DNA from: Cryobacterium inferilacus
GTDB taxonomy: Bacteria > Actinomycetota > Actinomycetes > Actinomycetales > Microbacteriaceae
NCBI RefSeq assembly: GCF_019599185.1
Contig: NZ_JAIEUL010000008.1
Coordinates: 1-64,000 of the forward strand
DNA length: 64,000 nt
Direction of reading: 5' to 3'
Numbering within the stretch: the stretch's first letter is position 1; each line of letters opens with the position of its first letter. Positions 26,587 to 34,155 of this stretch are shown one piece after another. The notes beneath the pieces are model-generated. The model ran no database searches and was not told the DNA's origin. It was given only the letters and a program-made list of their open reading frames with translations. The translations under genes and the position numbers were made by a program.

Positions 26587-27189
26587 ATGAAGCTCGTTTC
26601 CACCCCGCGCGTCGAGTACCTACGTACCCTCGCGGCCGAGATCCTCAACCTGAACGGTCGGGGCCGGGTGATCGTGGCCGTGGACGGCGCGGACCACGCC
26701 GCCCGCACCGCCTTCGCCGACGACCTGGCGGCAGTGTTCGACGAGGCCGAGAAGCCGGCGTTCCGGGCGTCACTGCGGTACTTCCAGCGCTCCAGGGATG
26801 GGCAGTCCGAGTTCGGGCCTGAGACGCCCGAGCGTTTCTACCGGCACGGCTACGACTATTCCTCGCTGCGCCGGGTGCTGCTCGAACCGTTCCGGCTGGG
26901 CGGAAGCACCGCGTTCGTCACCCAGGTTTTCGACCCCGACCGGGATACCTGGATCGAGCCCACCTGGACGACCGCCCCGACGGATGCCTTCCTCGTGATC
27001 GACGGCGAGTTCGCCCTGCGCAGTGAGTTGCGGGACGGCTGGAATTACCGGATCCTGCTGGAGAGCGAAGCGACCTCTGAGGCCGATTACCTCTACCAGA
27101 AAGAGGAACGCCCCCGCCAGGTGGCGTCTGCGGTGATCGACCTCAGCGAGAGGCACCAGCCGCAGCGGGTCTTCAGCGACTCCTGCTGA
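26587..27189 (+). CDS. Nucleoside-kinase-like protein with altered P-loop
   Basis: A 200-residue protein with the layout of the uridine-kinase-like family: RVIVAVDGADHAARTAFADDLAAVF at the N-terminus occupies the place of the Walker A loop (normally GxxxxGK[ST]), but reads GADHAART without the invariant lysine, so ATP phosphate binding by the usual mode seems lost. DYSSLRRVLLEPFRLGG and the later DAFLVIDGEFALRSELRDGWNYRILLE follow the family. Homologues are annotated as uridine kinase in Actinobacteria. Function here is uncertain: a pseudo-kinase or variant enzyme. It is divergent from mutY and its 3' end overlaps panE by 17 bp. Confidence 0.65.
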   Translation: MKLVSTPRVEYLRTLAAEILNLNGRGRVIVAVDGADHAARTAFADDLAAVFDEAEKPAFRASLRYFQRSRDGQSEFGPETPERFYRHGYDYSSLRRVLLEPFRLGGSTAFVTQVFDPDRDTWIEPTWTTAPTDAFLVIDGEFALRSELRDGWNYRILLESEATSEADYLYQKEERPRQVASAVIDLSERHQPQRVFSDSC

Positions 27190-28174
27190 ACCGCGCCAGC
27201 ACCTGCTCCGGCCGGTAGAACGTGCCCCGTTCCTCCACCTCGTGCACCAAAGCGGTGAGCAGCGCGTTCACCGGCGTCGGCACGCCGGCGACACCGCCCT
27301 CACGCACCACGGCGCCGTTGAGGTAGTCGACCTCGGTGCGCTGGCCGCGGGTGACGCTCTGCAGGGTCGAACCCAGGTTGGGCACATCGCCCATACGGGC
27401 GCGCATCCTCAGCGGCAGCACCTGACCGGCCCAGGCCGGCGCCAGCGAGAACAGCCGCAGTCGGCGGTCGCCCAGGGCCTGCATGGCGCCGAAGCGGATG
27501 CCGCGGCGGATGCCGACCCGCACGGCTTCACGCATACTCAGGGTCATCACGCGGCGCAGACCCCGATCGGCGACGACGGCCTGAACGCTCAGCCCGGTGA
27601 TCGCCGGCAGGGCATTGAGCATGTTCACCACGAGCTTGGTCCACTGGGCGCCCACGAAATTGTCGATGACAACGCAGGGAACGGCCTCCGCGAGCACGCC
27701 CTGCCAGCGGCGGGTGGCCGCATCGGCCGCTCCGGCGCCGCGGCCGAGGTAGGTGGGCGCCGCCGTCGTGACGGTGACCAGGCCGGGCTCGGTGTAGTTG
27801 GCGGCGATGATCGACAGCGCGCCGAAGCAGTCCGAGCGCGGCAGCAACCGCCTGGCGGTGTCGACACCGTCGAGGCCGTTCTGGATGACGATGACCGCCG
27901 CCCCGTCGAGCACGGCCGCGTTCTCGCTGATGGCCGCCTCGGCATCCTGCGCCTTGGTGCAGACCAGGGCCAGATCGGGTGTCTCGACCAGCCGCTCGAG
28001 GGCACGCGGATGCGCCGTCGCCTGGCCGAATCCGCCCTCCAGCCGAATGCCCCGGTCGCGGATCGCGGCCAGCCCGGCCCCGCGGGCCGTGACGGTGATC
28101 TCGTGGCCCGCCGCGCTGAGCAGAGTGGCGAATGTTCCGCCGAGGGCGCCGGCACCGATCACAGCAATTCGCAT
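27173..28174 (-). CDS. panE: 2-dehydropantoate 2-reductase (ApbA/PanE family)
   Basis: A 333-residue NADPH-dependent reductase of the pantothenate branch (ketopantoate to pantoate) or a related ketoreductase. The N-terminal MRIAVIGAGALGGTFATLLSAAGHEITVTARG is the family nucleotide motif; VIVIQNGLDGVDTAR near residue 95, LVVNMLNALPAITGL with the conserved K-x-x-x-N region near 180, and QSVTRGQRTEVDYLNGAVV near 280 complete it. ApbA/PanE paralogues are common, so use in pantothenate synthesis is likely but not sure. The end overlaps the kinase-like gene by 17 bp on the opposite strand. Confidence 0.82.
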   Translation of the reverse strand: MRIAVIGAGALGGTFATLLSAAGHEITVTARGAGLAAIRDRGIRLEGGFGQATAHPRALERLVETPDLALVCTKAQDAEAAISENAAVLDGAAVIVIQNGLDGVDTARRLLPRSDCFGALSIIAANYTEPGLVTVTTAAPTYLGRGAGAADAATRRWQGVLAEAVPCVVIDNFVGAQWTKLVVNMLNALPAITGLSVQAVVADRGLRRVMTLSMREAVRVGIRRGIRFGAMQALGDRRLRLFSLAPAWAGQVLPLRMRARMGDVPNLGSTLQSVTRGQRTEVDYLNGAVVREGGVAGVPTPVNALLTALVHEVEERGTFYRPEQVLARFSRSR

Positions 28175-28299
28175 GCACTCAGCCTAGAGTCACCGCTCTC
28201 GCGAGGTGCTCCGCGCCCGGGGTGGTCGGGTTCCGTGGCAAGCTCGATGTGTGTGCTTCCAGAGGAGCACGGCCTGACCCAGCCCACGAAGGACCCCCA

Positions 28300-29310
28300 G
28301 TGAACGCGCCCCGCCGTAAACCGAGCAGCACCACGAGCGGCCTCGTACTGATCGACAAGCCGCAGGGCTGGACCAGCCACGACGCCGTCGCCCGCACCCG
28401 CCGCCTGGCCAACACCCGCAAGGTCGGCCACGCCGGCACCCTCGACCCGATGGCGACGGGCCTGCTGATCCTCGGCATCAACAGCTCCACCCGGTTGCTC
28501 ACCTACGTGGTGGGCCTCGACAAGGAATACCTGGCCACGATTCGGCTCGGTGCCGCGACGACCACGGACGACGCCGAGGGGGAGGAGCTCACCCGCGCGC
28601 CCGCCGGCGCGATCGACGCCCTGGCCGCAACAGCCATCACCGCCGGCATCCGCGCGCTCACCGGTGACATCAGCCAGCGGCCCAGCGCCGTGAGCGCCAT
28701 CAAGGTGGACGGCAAACGTGCCTACGCCAGGGTGCGGGCCGGCGAAGACGTGGAACTGCCAGCGCGGCCCGTCACGGTCACCGAATTCGAGCTGGTCAGC
28801 AGCACCCCGGTCGACGCTTTCCTCGATCTCGAGGTGCGTGTGGTCTGCTCCTCCGGCACCTACATCCGGGCGCTGGCCCGCGACCTCGGCGCCGGTCTCG
28901 GCGTCGGCGGGCACCTCACGAGCCTCCGCCGCACCCGCATCGGCCCGTTCGGCATCGCTGACGCCGACCCGCTCGACCAGCTCGACGTGGGCCGGGCCAT
29001 GATCGGTCCGGCGGATGCGGCCAGCCGGCTCTTCGACAGGTTCGACCTGGATGAGCAGCAGGCCATCGACCTCAGCCAGGGCAAACGCATCGCCGCGCCG
29101 GCCGGCGCCGTCGACGGCGGTCCCGTCGCCGCGGTCGACCCGCACGGTCGGCTCGTCGGCCTGGCCGAATACCGCGACGGCCGCGCCAAGTCGATCGTGA
29201 ACTTCCCGCCGGATGCGCCGCCTGCCGCTCCGACCGACTCCGCGGACACCGCCGAACCGGAGGCATCGGCCGAACCGGCCGCCTCCGCCGAGGCAGGGGC
29301 CGCCTCGTGA
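28300..29310 (+). CDS. truB: tRNA pseudouridine(55) synthase
   Basis: A 336-residue RNA-modifying enzyme making pseudouridine-55 in the tRNA T loop. GLVLIDKPQGWTSHDAVARTRR and KVGHAGTLDPMATGLLILG (catalytic Asp in TLDP near residue 47) are the signature; YLATIRLG, QRPSAVSAIKVDGKRAYARVRAGE and SSGTYIRALARDLG follow. The C-terminal 45 residues are a low-complexity Ala/Glu/Pro tail beyond the normal end. Start GTG at 28300 with AAGGA 7 nt upstream. It overlaps the next gene by GTGA and is part of an operon with ribF. Confidence 0.95.
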   Translation: MNAPRRKPSSTTSGLVLIDKPQGWTSHDAVARTRRLANTRKVGHAGTLDPMATGLLILGINSSTRLLTYVVGLDKEYLATIRLGAATTTDDAEGEELTRAPAGAIDALAATAITAGIRALTGDISQRPSAVSAIKVDGKRAYARVRAGEDVELPARPVTVTEFELVSSTPVDAFLDLEVRVVCSSGTYIRALARDLGAGLGVGGHLTSLRRTRIGPFGIADADPLDQLDVGRAMIGPADAASRLFDRFDLDEQQAIDLSQGKRIAAPAGAVDGGPVAAVDPHGRLVGLAEYRDGRAKSIVNFPPDAPPAAPTDSADTAEPEASAEPAASAEAGAAS

Positions 29311-29675
29311 TCGAGTGGTTCACCTACCTGCAGCTGGGTGTCGCCATCATCGCAGGCCTCCTCTGCCTGGGCCTGGGCATCGCCGGCCGCAAACCCACCG
29401 ACCTCAGCATGGGGGCCACGGCACTGGTCGAACTGCTGCTGATCGTGCAGCTCGTGGTGGCCATCGTGGCGCCGTTCACCGGCAACCAGGCCACGGGCAG
29501 CCTGCTGGAGTTCTACACCTACCTAGTCAGCGCCATCCTGCTGCCGCTGGCCGGAGCCGCGTGGGCCCTGATCGAACGCAGCCGCTGGAGCACCATTATC
29601 CTGGGTGTGGTGTGCCTGTCTGTGGCCGTGATGGTCTACCGGATGCTGCAGATCTGGACGGTGCAGGGCGTCTGA
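29307..29675 (+). CDS. Small four-helix membrane protein, function unknown
   Basis: A 122-residue protein made almost entirely of four predicted membrane helices (LGVAIIAGLLCLGLGIAG; ALVELLLIVQLVVAIVA; FYTYLVSAILLPLAGAAWALI; IILGVVCLSVAVMVYRML), with a short IERSRW loop between the last two. Its GTG start overlaps the truB stop codon (GTGA), so it is translationally coupled to truB. I recall similar small proteins in Actinobacteria annotated only as membrane or integral membrane protein. No residues suggest an enzyme. Presence in the truB-ribF operon suggests housekeeping expression, nothing more. Confidence 0.7.
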   Translation: MIEWFTYLQLGVAIIAGLLCLGLGIAGRKPTDLSMGATALVELLLIVQLVVAIVAPFTGNQATGSLLEFYTYLVSAILLPLAGAAWALIERSRWSTIILGVVCLSVAVMVYRMLQIWTVQGV

Positions 29676-29744
29676 TCCGCCGACGAGCGCGCCCGGCCGC
29701 GGCGGCGACACGGCGGTCGCGGATGCTGCGATAATTACTGAGCG

Positions 29745-30209
29745 ATGAATGAGCTGCGAACCGACTCCGGAGACACGTCCACTGGCACGAAGACCCCCGC
29801 CAGGGTGACCGGTATCGGCCGTGTGCTGATCGCGGTCTACGGCGTGCTGGCCCTCGCGGCCACTGGGCGCTCGTTCGTGCAGATCGTGAGCAAGTTCGAC
29901 GAGGCCCCCGTGGCGTATGCCCTGTCGGCCCTGGCCGCCGTGGTCTACATCGTGGCGACGATCGCCCTGATCAACCGCGGCGCGGCCTGGTACCGGGTGG
30001 CCTGGATCACCATCGGCTTCGAACTTCTCGGTGTGCTCGTCATCGGCACCCTCAGCCTGGTCGACCCCGAGCTGTTCCCGCACGACACCGTCTGGTCGTT
30101 CTATGGCCGCGGCTACCTGTTCATCCCACTGGTGTTGCCGATCCTGGGCATGTGGTGGCTGACCAGACACGCGCCGGCCCGCACCGCCCGAGACGGTGCC
30201 GCCGCATGA
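29745..30209 (+). CDS. Four-helix membrane protein, function unknown
   Basis: A 154-residue membrane protein with a polar N-terminus of about 25 residues and four helices (VLIAVYGVLALAATGRSF; YALSALAAVVYIVATIALI; VAWITIGFELLGVLVIGTL; LFIPLVLPILGMWWLTRH). The second half with DPELFPHDTVWSFYGRGYLFIPL is recognisable as a family I recall only as hypothetical in Microbacteriaceae and relatives. It starts 69 bp after the preceding small membrane protein and its stop overlaps the ribF ATG (ATGA), placing it in the same operon. Function cannot be assigned. Confidence 0.72.
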   Translation: MNELRTDSGDTSTGTKTPARVTGIGRVLIAVYGVLALAATGRSFVQIVSKFDEAPVAYALSALAAVVYIVATIALINRGAAWYRVAWITIGFELLGVLVIGTLSLVDPELFPHDTVWSFYGRGYLFIPLVLPILGMWWLTRHAPARTARDGAAA

Positions 30210-31171
30210 CCGCCGCACCGAAGTCGCCCATGACGGTGCTCTACGGGCTCGACGACGTGCCGGCAGAGTGGCCGGCCTCCGCCGTGAGCATCGGCAAGTT
30301 CGACGGCGTGCACGCCGGCCACAGGGCCATCATCGGCGAGCTCAAGACCCTCGCCCGCCGGGAGGGCCTGGCCGCTGTCGTGGTCACCTTCGACCGGCAT
30401 CCGCTCGCCCTGCTCAACCCGGAGCGGTGCCCGACCGAGCTGATCAGCGTGCAGCAGAAGCTCGACCTGCTCGCCGAGACCGGCCTCGACGCCACCCTCC
30501 TGCTCACCTTCGACACGGCGTTGTCGTCGCTGCCGCCGGAGGATTTCGTGCGGGACATCCTCGTGAACACCCTGCACGCGCGGCACGTGTCCGTCGGCCG
30601 GGACTTCAGGTTCGGTGCCCGCGGCGCCGGCGACGTCGAGCTGCTCACTGCTCTCGGCCGGCAGTACGGTTTCGACGTGCGACCGATCGACGACGTGATG
30701 CCGCAGGGGGAGCGCCGGGTATCGTCCACCTGGATCCGCGAGCTGCTCGCGGAAGGGGATGTACGCAGCGCCACCCGGCTGCTCGGGCACGCCCCGACGG
30801 TGCGCGGCGAGGTCGTGCACGGCGCGGCCAGGGGCCGCGAACTCGGTTTCCCCACCGCGAACCTCTCCAGGCTGTCCGAGGGGCTGATCCCCGCCGACGG
30901 TGTCTACGCCGGCTGGCTCACCGACGACGGTCAGCGCTACCCGGCCGCCATCTCCATCGGCAACAACCCCACCTTCGACGGTGTGGCGCAGAAGCAGGTG
31001 GAGGCGTATGTGCTCGATCAGGAGATCGACCTGTACGACCACGTCGTCGAGGTGTCCTTCGTCGAACACATCCGTGGCATGGTCGCGTTCACCGGTATCG
31101 AACCGTTGATCCGGCAGATGCAGGACGATGTCGTGAAGACCCGCGCGATCCTGCACCGCCCCCTCGACTAG
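30206..31171 (+). CDS. ribF: Bifunctional riboflavin kinase/FMN adenylyltransferase
   Basis: A 321-residue enzyme that phosphorylates riboflavin to FMN and then adenylates it to FAD. N-terminal adenylyltransferase domain: VSIGKFDGVHAGHRAII with the HxGH-type nucleotide motif near residue 30, VVTFDRHPL, and SVGRDFRFG; the SSTWIRELL stretch links to the C-terminal riboflavin kinase domain: GRELGFPTANL near 215, PADGVYAGW and ISIGNNPTF. ATG at 30206 overlaps the upstream stop codon; an internal ATG at 30230 is also possible. No FMN riboswitch is visible upstream. It overlaps the convergent gene by 4 bp. Confidence 0.95.
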   Translation: MTAAPKSPMTVLYGLDDVPAEWPASAVSIGKFDGVHAGHRAIIGELKTLARREGLAAVVVTFDRHPLALLNPERCPTELISVQQKLDLLAETGLDATLLLTFDTALSSLPPEDFVRDILVNTLHARHVSVGRDFRFGARGAGDVELLTALGRQYGFDVRPIDDVMPQGERRVSSTWIRELLAEGDVRSATRLLGHAPTVRGEVVHGAARGRELGFPTANLSRLSEGLIPADGVYAGWLTDDGQRYPAAISIGNNPTFDGVAQKQVEAYVLDQEIDLYDHVVEVSFVEHIRGMVAFTGIEPLIRQMQDDVVKTRAILHRPLD

Positions 31172-31851
31172 GCCGGTTCTGGCGGGATGCCGGCCGTTTC
31201 CGCCGGCAGCGGGCCGCGACCGAACAGGAACACGATCAACTCGGCGGCGGTTCCCCGCAGGGGAGCGCCGTGGCCGACGCTCCACTCGGCATCCGTCGCC
31301 ACCAGCCGGCGGATGCGCAGCACGCCCTTGATCTCGGTGGGCGCGGTGAGGCTGCGCCGCAGCGCCACGGCCCCGCCGGCGGTGGCGTGGATGGGCAGGT
31401 TGAGGCCCAACGGCCGCGCCAGGTCGAGGCCGTGCACCACGGCCTCGGTCAACTCGCTGATGCCGCCGCGGCCCACACCGGCGGTCTTGGCGGCCGCGAT
31501 TTCGCGCAGGCTGGCGATCAGGGCGTCGGGTTCGGCCTCCGCGGCCGCCCGGCTCACGGCGTCGATGGCGCGGCCGGGGTGCCAGACGTCGGCCAGGTAC
31601 GCGCGGGCGGCGCTGCCGAGCAGTTCGCGGTTGCTACTGCCGAGCCGCCAGACCAGGTGACCGGCCACATCCCGCACCCGCCAGCCGCCGCATAGGCTCG
31701 CCGTCTCCCACTGCTCGGGGGTGAGCTCGGCCAGGAGGTCGGCGATGGCCGTGACGGTCGCGCCGACGTGCCCTGACCACCGCGCGTTCACACCGGATTC
31801 GTTCCCGACGCTCCGCAGGCTCAGGGGGAGGTGACGCGCGAATTCTGCCAT
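31168..31851 (-). CDS. DinB/maleylpyruvate isomerase-like protein (TIGR03083 type)
   Basis: A 227-residue protein of the DinB-fold group often annotated maleylpyruvate isomerase family or TIGR03083. ATVTAIADLLAELTPEQWETASLCGGWRVRDVAGHLVW near residue 30-70 is the hallmark, with the metal-ligand histidine in AGHLVW; ELTEAVVHGLDLARPLG supplies a further histidine. Such proteins may act with mycothiol, but most are uncharacterised. It is monocistronic on the minus strand, overlapping the ribF stop by 4 bp and divergent from an MFS transporter. Confidence 0.8.
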   Translation of the reverse strand: MAEFARHLPLSLRSVGNESGVNARWSGHVGATVTAIADLLAELTPEQWETASLCGGWRVRDVAGHLVWRLGSSNRELLGSAARAYLADVWHPGRAIDAVSRAAAEAEPDALIASLREIAAAKTAGVGRGGISELTEAVVHGLDLARPLGLNLPIHATAGGAVALRRSLTAPTEIKGVLRIRRLVATDAEWSVGHGAPLRGTAAELIVFLFGRGPLPAETAGIPPEPA

Positions 31852-31874
31852 GCCGTCCAGCCTAGACTTGCTGA

Positions 31875-33101
31875 GTGTCAGCCACCCCGCCCCGCTCCCT
31901 CTGGGCCGGGCGCACCCTGGCGCTGGTCGGCATCATCCTCGTCGCCGCCACCCTGCGCACCGCGGTGGCGGGCATGTCGCCCATCGTCAGCCAGATCTCC
32001 GGCGACATCCCGCTGAGCTCAACCGCCATCGGCGTGCTCGGCATGCTGCCGCCGGTGTGCTTCGCGGTCTTCGGCATCTTCACCCCGGTGTACACCCGCC
32101 GGCTGGGGCTGGAGAACGTGCTGGTGCTCGCGCTCACCGCGATGCTGATCGGGCACCTCACTCGCGGCCTGGCCGGCTCCCTCACCATCCTGCTGATCGG
32201 CAGCGTCATCACCTTCGCCGGGCTCGGCGTCGGCAACGTGCTGCTGCCGCCGCTGGTGAAGAAGTACTTCCCCGACCGGGTCGGCCTGATCACCTCCCTC
32301 TACGTCACGACGTTGTCGCTGAGCACCCTGTTCCCGCCGCTGATCGCGGTGCCGGTCGCGGATGCCGCCGGCTGGCGGGTGTCTCTCGGCATGTGGCTCG
32401 TGCCCGTGGTCATCGCCCTCGTGCCCTGGCTGACCATGTTCGTCAGGCACCGCGTGCAGGTCACCCCTGGAGCCATCGTCGAGGAGGCCGAACCGGCCCT
32501 GGTCGGCCGAATTTGGCGCTCCTCGATCGCCTGGGCCCTCGCCGTGGTGTTCGCGGCATCATCGTTGAATGCCTACGCCATGTTCGCCTGGTTACCGCAG
32601 CTGCTCATCGACACCGCAGGAGTGACCCCGGCCCAGGCCGGAACGCTGCTGTCGGTCTACGCGGCGATGGGCATCCCGTGCGCCCTGTTGATTCCCTGGC
32701 TGACCGCGCGGCTGAAGAACGTCGCGGTGCTGGTGTACCTCGGGGTCGCCGTGTTCCTCATCGGCGACCTGGGCCTGCTGCTGGCGCCGGCCACGCTGAC
32801 CTGGCTGTGGGTGGTCATGGCCGGACTCGGGCCGCTGCTCTTCCCGCTGGTGCTGGTGCTGATCAACCTGCGCACGCGCACCCACGCCGGTTCGGTGGCT
32901 CTCAGCGGGTTCGTGCAGAGCGTCGGGTACACGCTCGGCGCCCTCGGTCCACTGAGCGTGGCCCTGCTGCACGAGCTCACCGGCGGCTGGACGGCACCGT
33001 TGATCTTCCTGATCTGCACGGCGCTGGCCATCAGCGTCGCCGGCGCCGTGATCGCCCGCCCGCACCTGCTCGAGGACGACCTGGAGCGCCGCCACAGCTA
33101 G
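31875..33101 (+). CDS. MFS transporter, CynX/NimT-type
   Basis: A 408-residue major facilitator with 12 predicted helices. RTLALVGIILVAATLRTAVAGMSPIVSQI and GVLGMLPPVCFAVFGIFTP are close to the CynX/NimT (cyanate/2-nitroimidazole) transporter group; GLGVGNVLLPPLVKKYFPDRVGLITSLY is the loop 2-3 type signature. Helix 7 onward (SSIAWALAVVFAASSLNAYAMFAWLPQLL) keeps the family pattern. Substrate is not predictable; relatives include uncharacterised amino-acid or drug exporters. It starts with GTG at 31875 only 23 bp from the divergent DinB-like gene and is followed 88 bp later by a SorC regulator, not an obvious partner. Confidence 0.85.
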   Translation: MSATPPRSLWAGRTLALVGIILVAATLRTAVAGMSPIVSQISGDIPLSSTAIGVLGMLPPVCFAVFGIFTPVYTRRLGLENVLVLALTAMLIGHLTRGLAGSLTILLIGSVITFAGLGVGNVLLPPLVKKYFPDRVGLITSLYVTTLSLSTLFPPLIAVPVADAAGWRVSLGMWLVPVVIALVPWLTMFVRHRVQVTPGAIVEEAEPALVGRIWRSSIAWALAVVFAASSLNAYAMFAWLPQLLIDTAGVTPAQAGTLLSVYAAMGIPCALLIPWLTARLKNVAVLVYLGVAVFLIGDLGLLLAPATLTWLWVVMAGLGPLLFPLVLVLINLRTRTHAGSVALSGFVQSVGYTLGALGPLSVALLHELTGGWTAPLIFLICTALAISVAGAVIARPHLLEDDLERRHS

Positions 33102-33105
33102 CAGC

Positions 33106-33119
33106 TGCTCATATGAGCA
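33106..33119. promoter_or_regulatory. Palindromic operator, SorC type
   Basis: Perfect 14-bp palindrome TGCTCATATGAGCA, 71 bp upstream of the SorC-family ATG. This ATATGA-centred form is of the kind bound by SorC/DeoR sugar regulators. A less perfect TGCCCG-N5-CGGGCA pair lies at 33137-33153, next to the likely promoter. Autoregulation is inference. Confidence 0.55.
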
Positions 33120-33189
33120 AGATCGCCAACGTGTGTTGCCCGGTATGCGGGCACAACCCTACGCTGGGGTCATCGGGAAGGCATCAGGA

Positions 33190-34137
33190 ATGAGCGACAT
33201 CGACGAACTCCTGTCCATTCGGGCGGCAGAGCTGTACTACGAAGAAGACAAGACCCAGGACGAGATCGGCACGATCCTCCGGCTCACCCGGTGGAAGGTC
33301 GGCCGGCTGCTCGCGCAGGCCAAGGCCAACGGCTTCATCCGCATCGAGATCGTGCATCCCCGAGCCAGAAGACTCGGCCTGGAACGCGCGCTCCGGGAGA
33401 AGACCGGACTGACCGATGCCATCGTGGTGTCCACGGCCGGCCTCGTCGATGAGACCGATCTGCACAAGCGCACCGCGCTGGCCGCAGCCGACTACCTCAC
33501 CGCGCTCCGCCCGGTGCCGCGCACCCTCGGCATCAGCTGGGGCCGCACCCTGCACGACATCTCCGTGCAGCTCAAGCCCGGCTGGGCCAGCGGTGTCGAC
33601 GTCGTGCAGATCAACGGGGGTGTGAGCCTGAACGCCCGGCCGGGCACGGCGGCGGCCACCGCGGTGAACATCGCCCAGAAGGGCGGCGGCCAGTTCACCC
33701 TGCTGCCCAGCCCGGCCATCCTGGAACGCGTCGAGACCAAACACGCCATCGCAACCGACCGGTCGGTCACCGCCGTGCTCGAGATGGGGTCGGCCGCATC
33801 GGCCTACCTGTTCAGCGCCGGGCAGGCGGATGCCGGCTCCGCCCACGTGGACAGCGGCTACCTGACCGTCGACCAGATCGACGAACTCGTGCGGAAGGGC
33901 GCCGTCGGCGACATCGTCGGCCGGTTCATCGACAGTGCGGGGCAGATCGTCGACCCGGCCCTGAACGAACGCACCTTCGGCATCCCGCTGGAGCACCTGC
34001 GCCGCGCCACCACCGCCATCGCGGTGATCGCCGGTCCACGCAAGCACGCCATTGCGCGCTCGGTGGTGCTCTCCCGCCTGTGCACGGTCCTGATCACCGA
34101 CGAAGACACGGCCGCGGCTCTGCTCCAGACGCCCTGA
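33190..34137 (+). CDS. SorC family transcriptional regulator
   Basis: A 315-residue regulator with an N-terminal HTH (LLSIRAAELYYEEDKTQDEIGTILRLTRWKVGRLLAQAKANGFIRIEI) and a C-terminal sugar-phosphate-binding domain of the SorC group (LGISWGRTLHDI, VVQINGGVSL, PAILERVETK, DIVGRFIDSAGQIV, VIAGPRKHAIARSVVLS). It would respond to a phosphorylated sugar and regulate sugar uptake or catabolism. I chose ATG at 33190 over upstream frames because GGGAAGG precedes it. No sugar operon lies next to it; a palindromic site 71 bp upstream suggests self-control. Confidence 0.88.
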   Translation: MSDIDELLSIRAAELYYEEDKTQDEIGTILRLTRWKVGRLLAQAKANGFIRIEIVHPRARRLGLERALREKTGLTDAIVVSTAGLVDETDLHKRTALAAADYLTALRPVPRTLGISWGRTLHDISVQLKPGWASGVDVVQINGGVSLNARPGTAAATAVNIAQKGGGQFTLLPSPAILERVETKHAIATDRSVTAVLEMGSAASAYLFSAGQADAGSAHVDSGYLTVDQIDELVRKGAVGDIVGRFIDSAGQIVDPALNERTFGIPLEHLRRATTAIAVIAGPRKHAIARSVVLSRLCTVLITDEDTAAALLQTP

Positions 34138-34155
34138 CCGCCCGCGAGCGGAGGA

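Noticed and set aside
30110-30205. FMN riboswitch upstream of ribF
   Set aside because: The upstream sequence is the coding end of a membrane protein and shows no conserved FMN-aptamer blocks.
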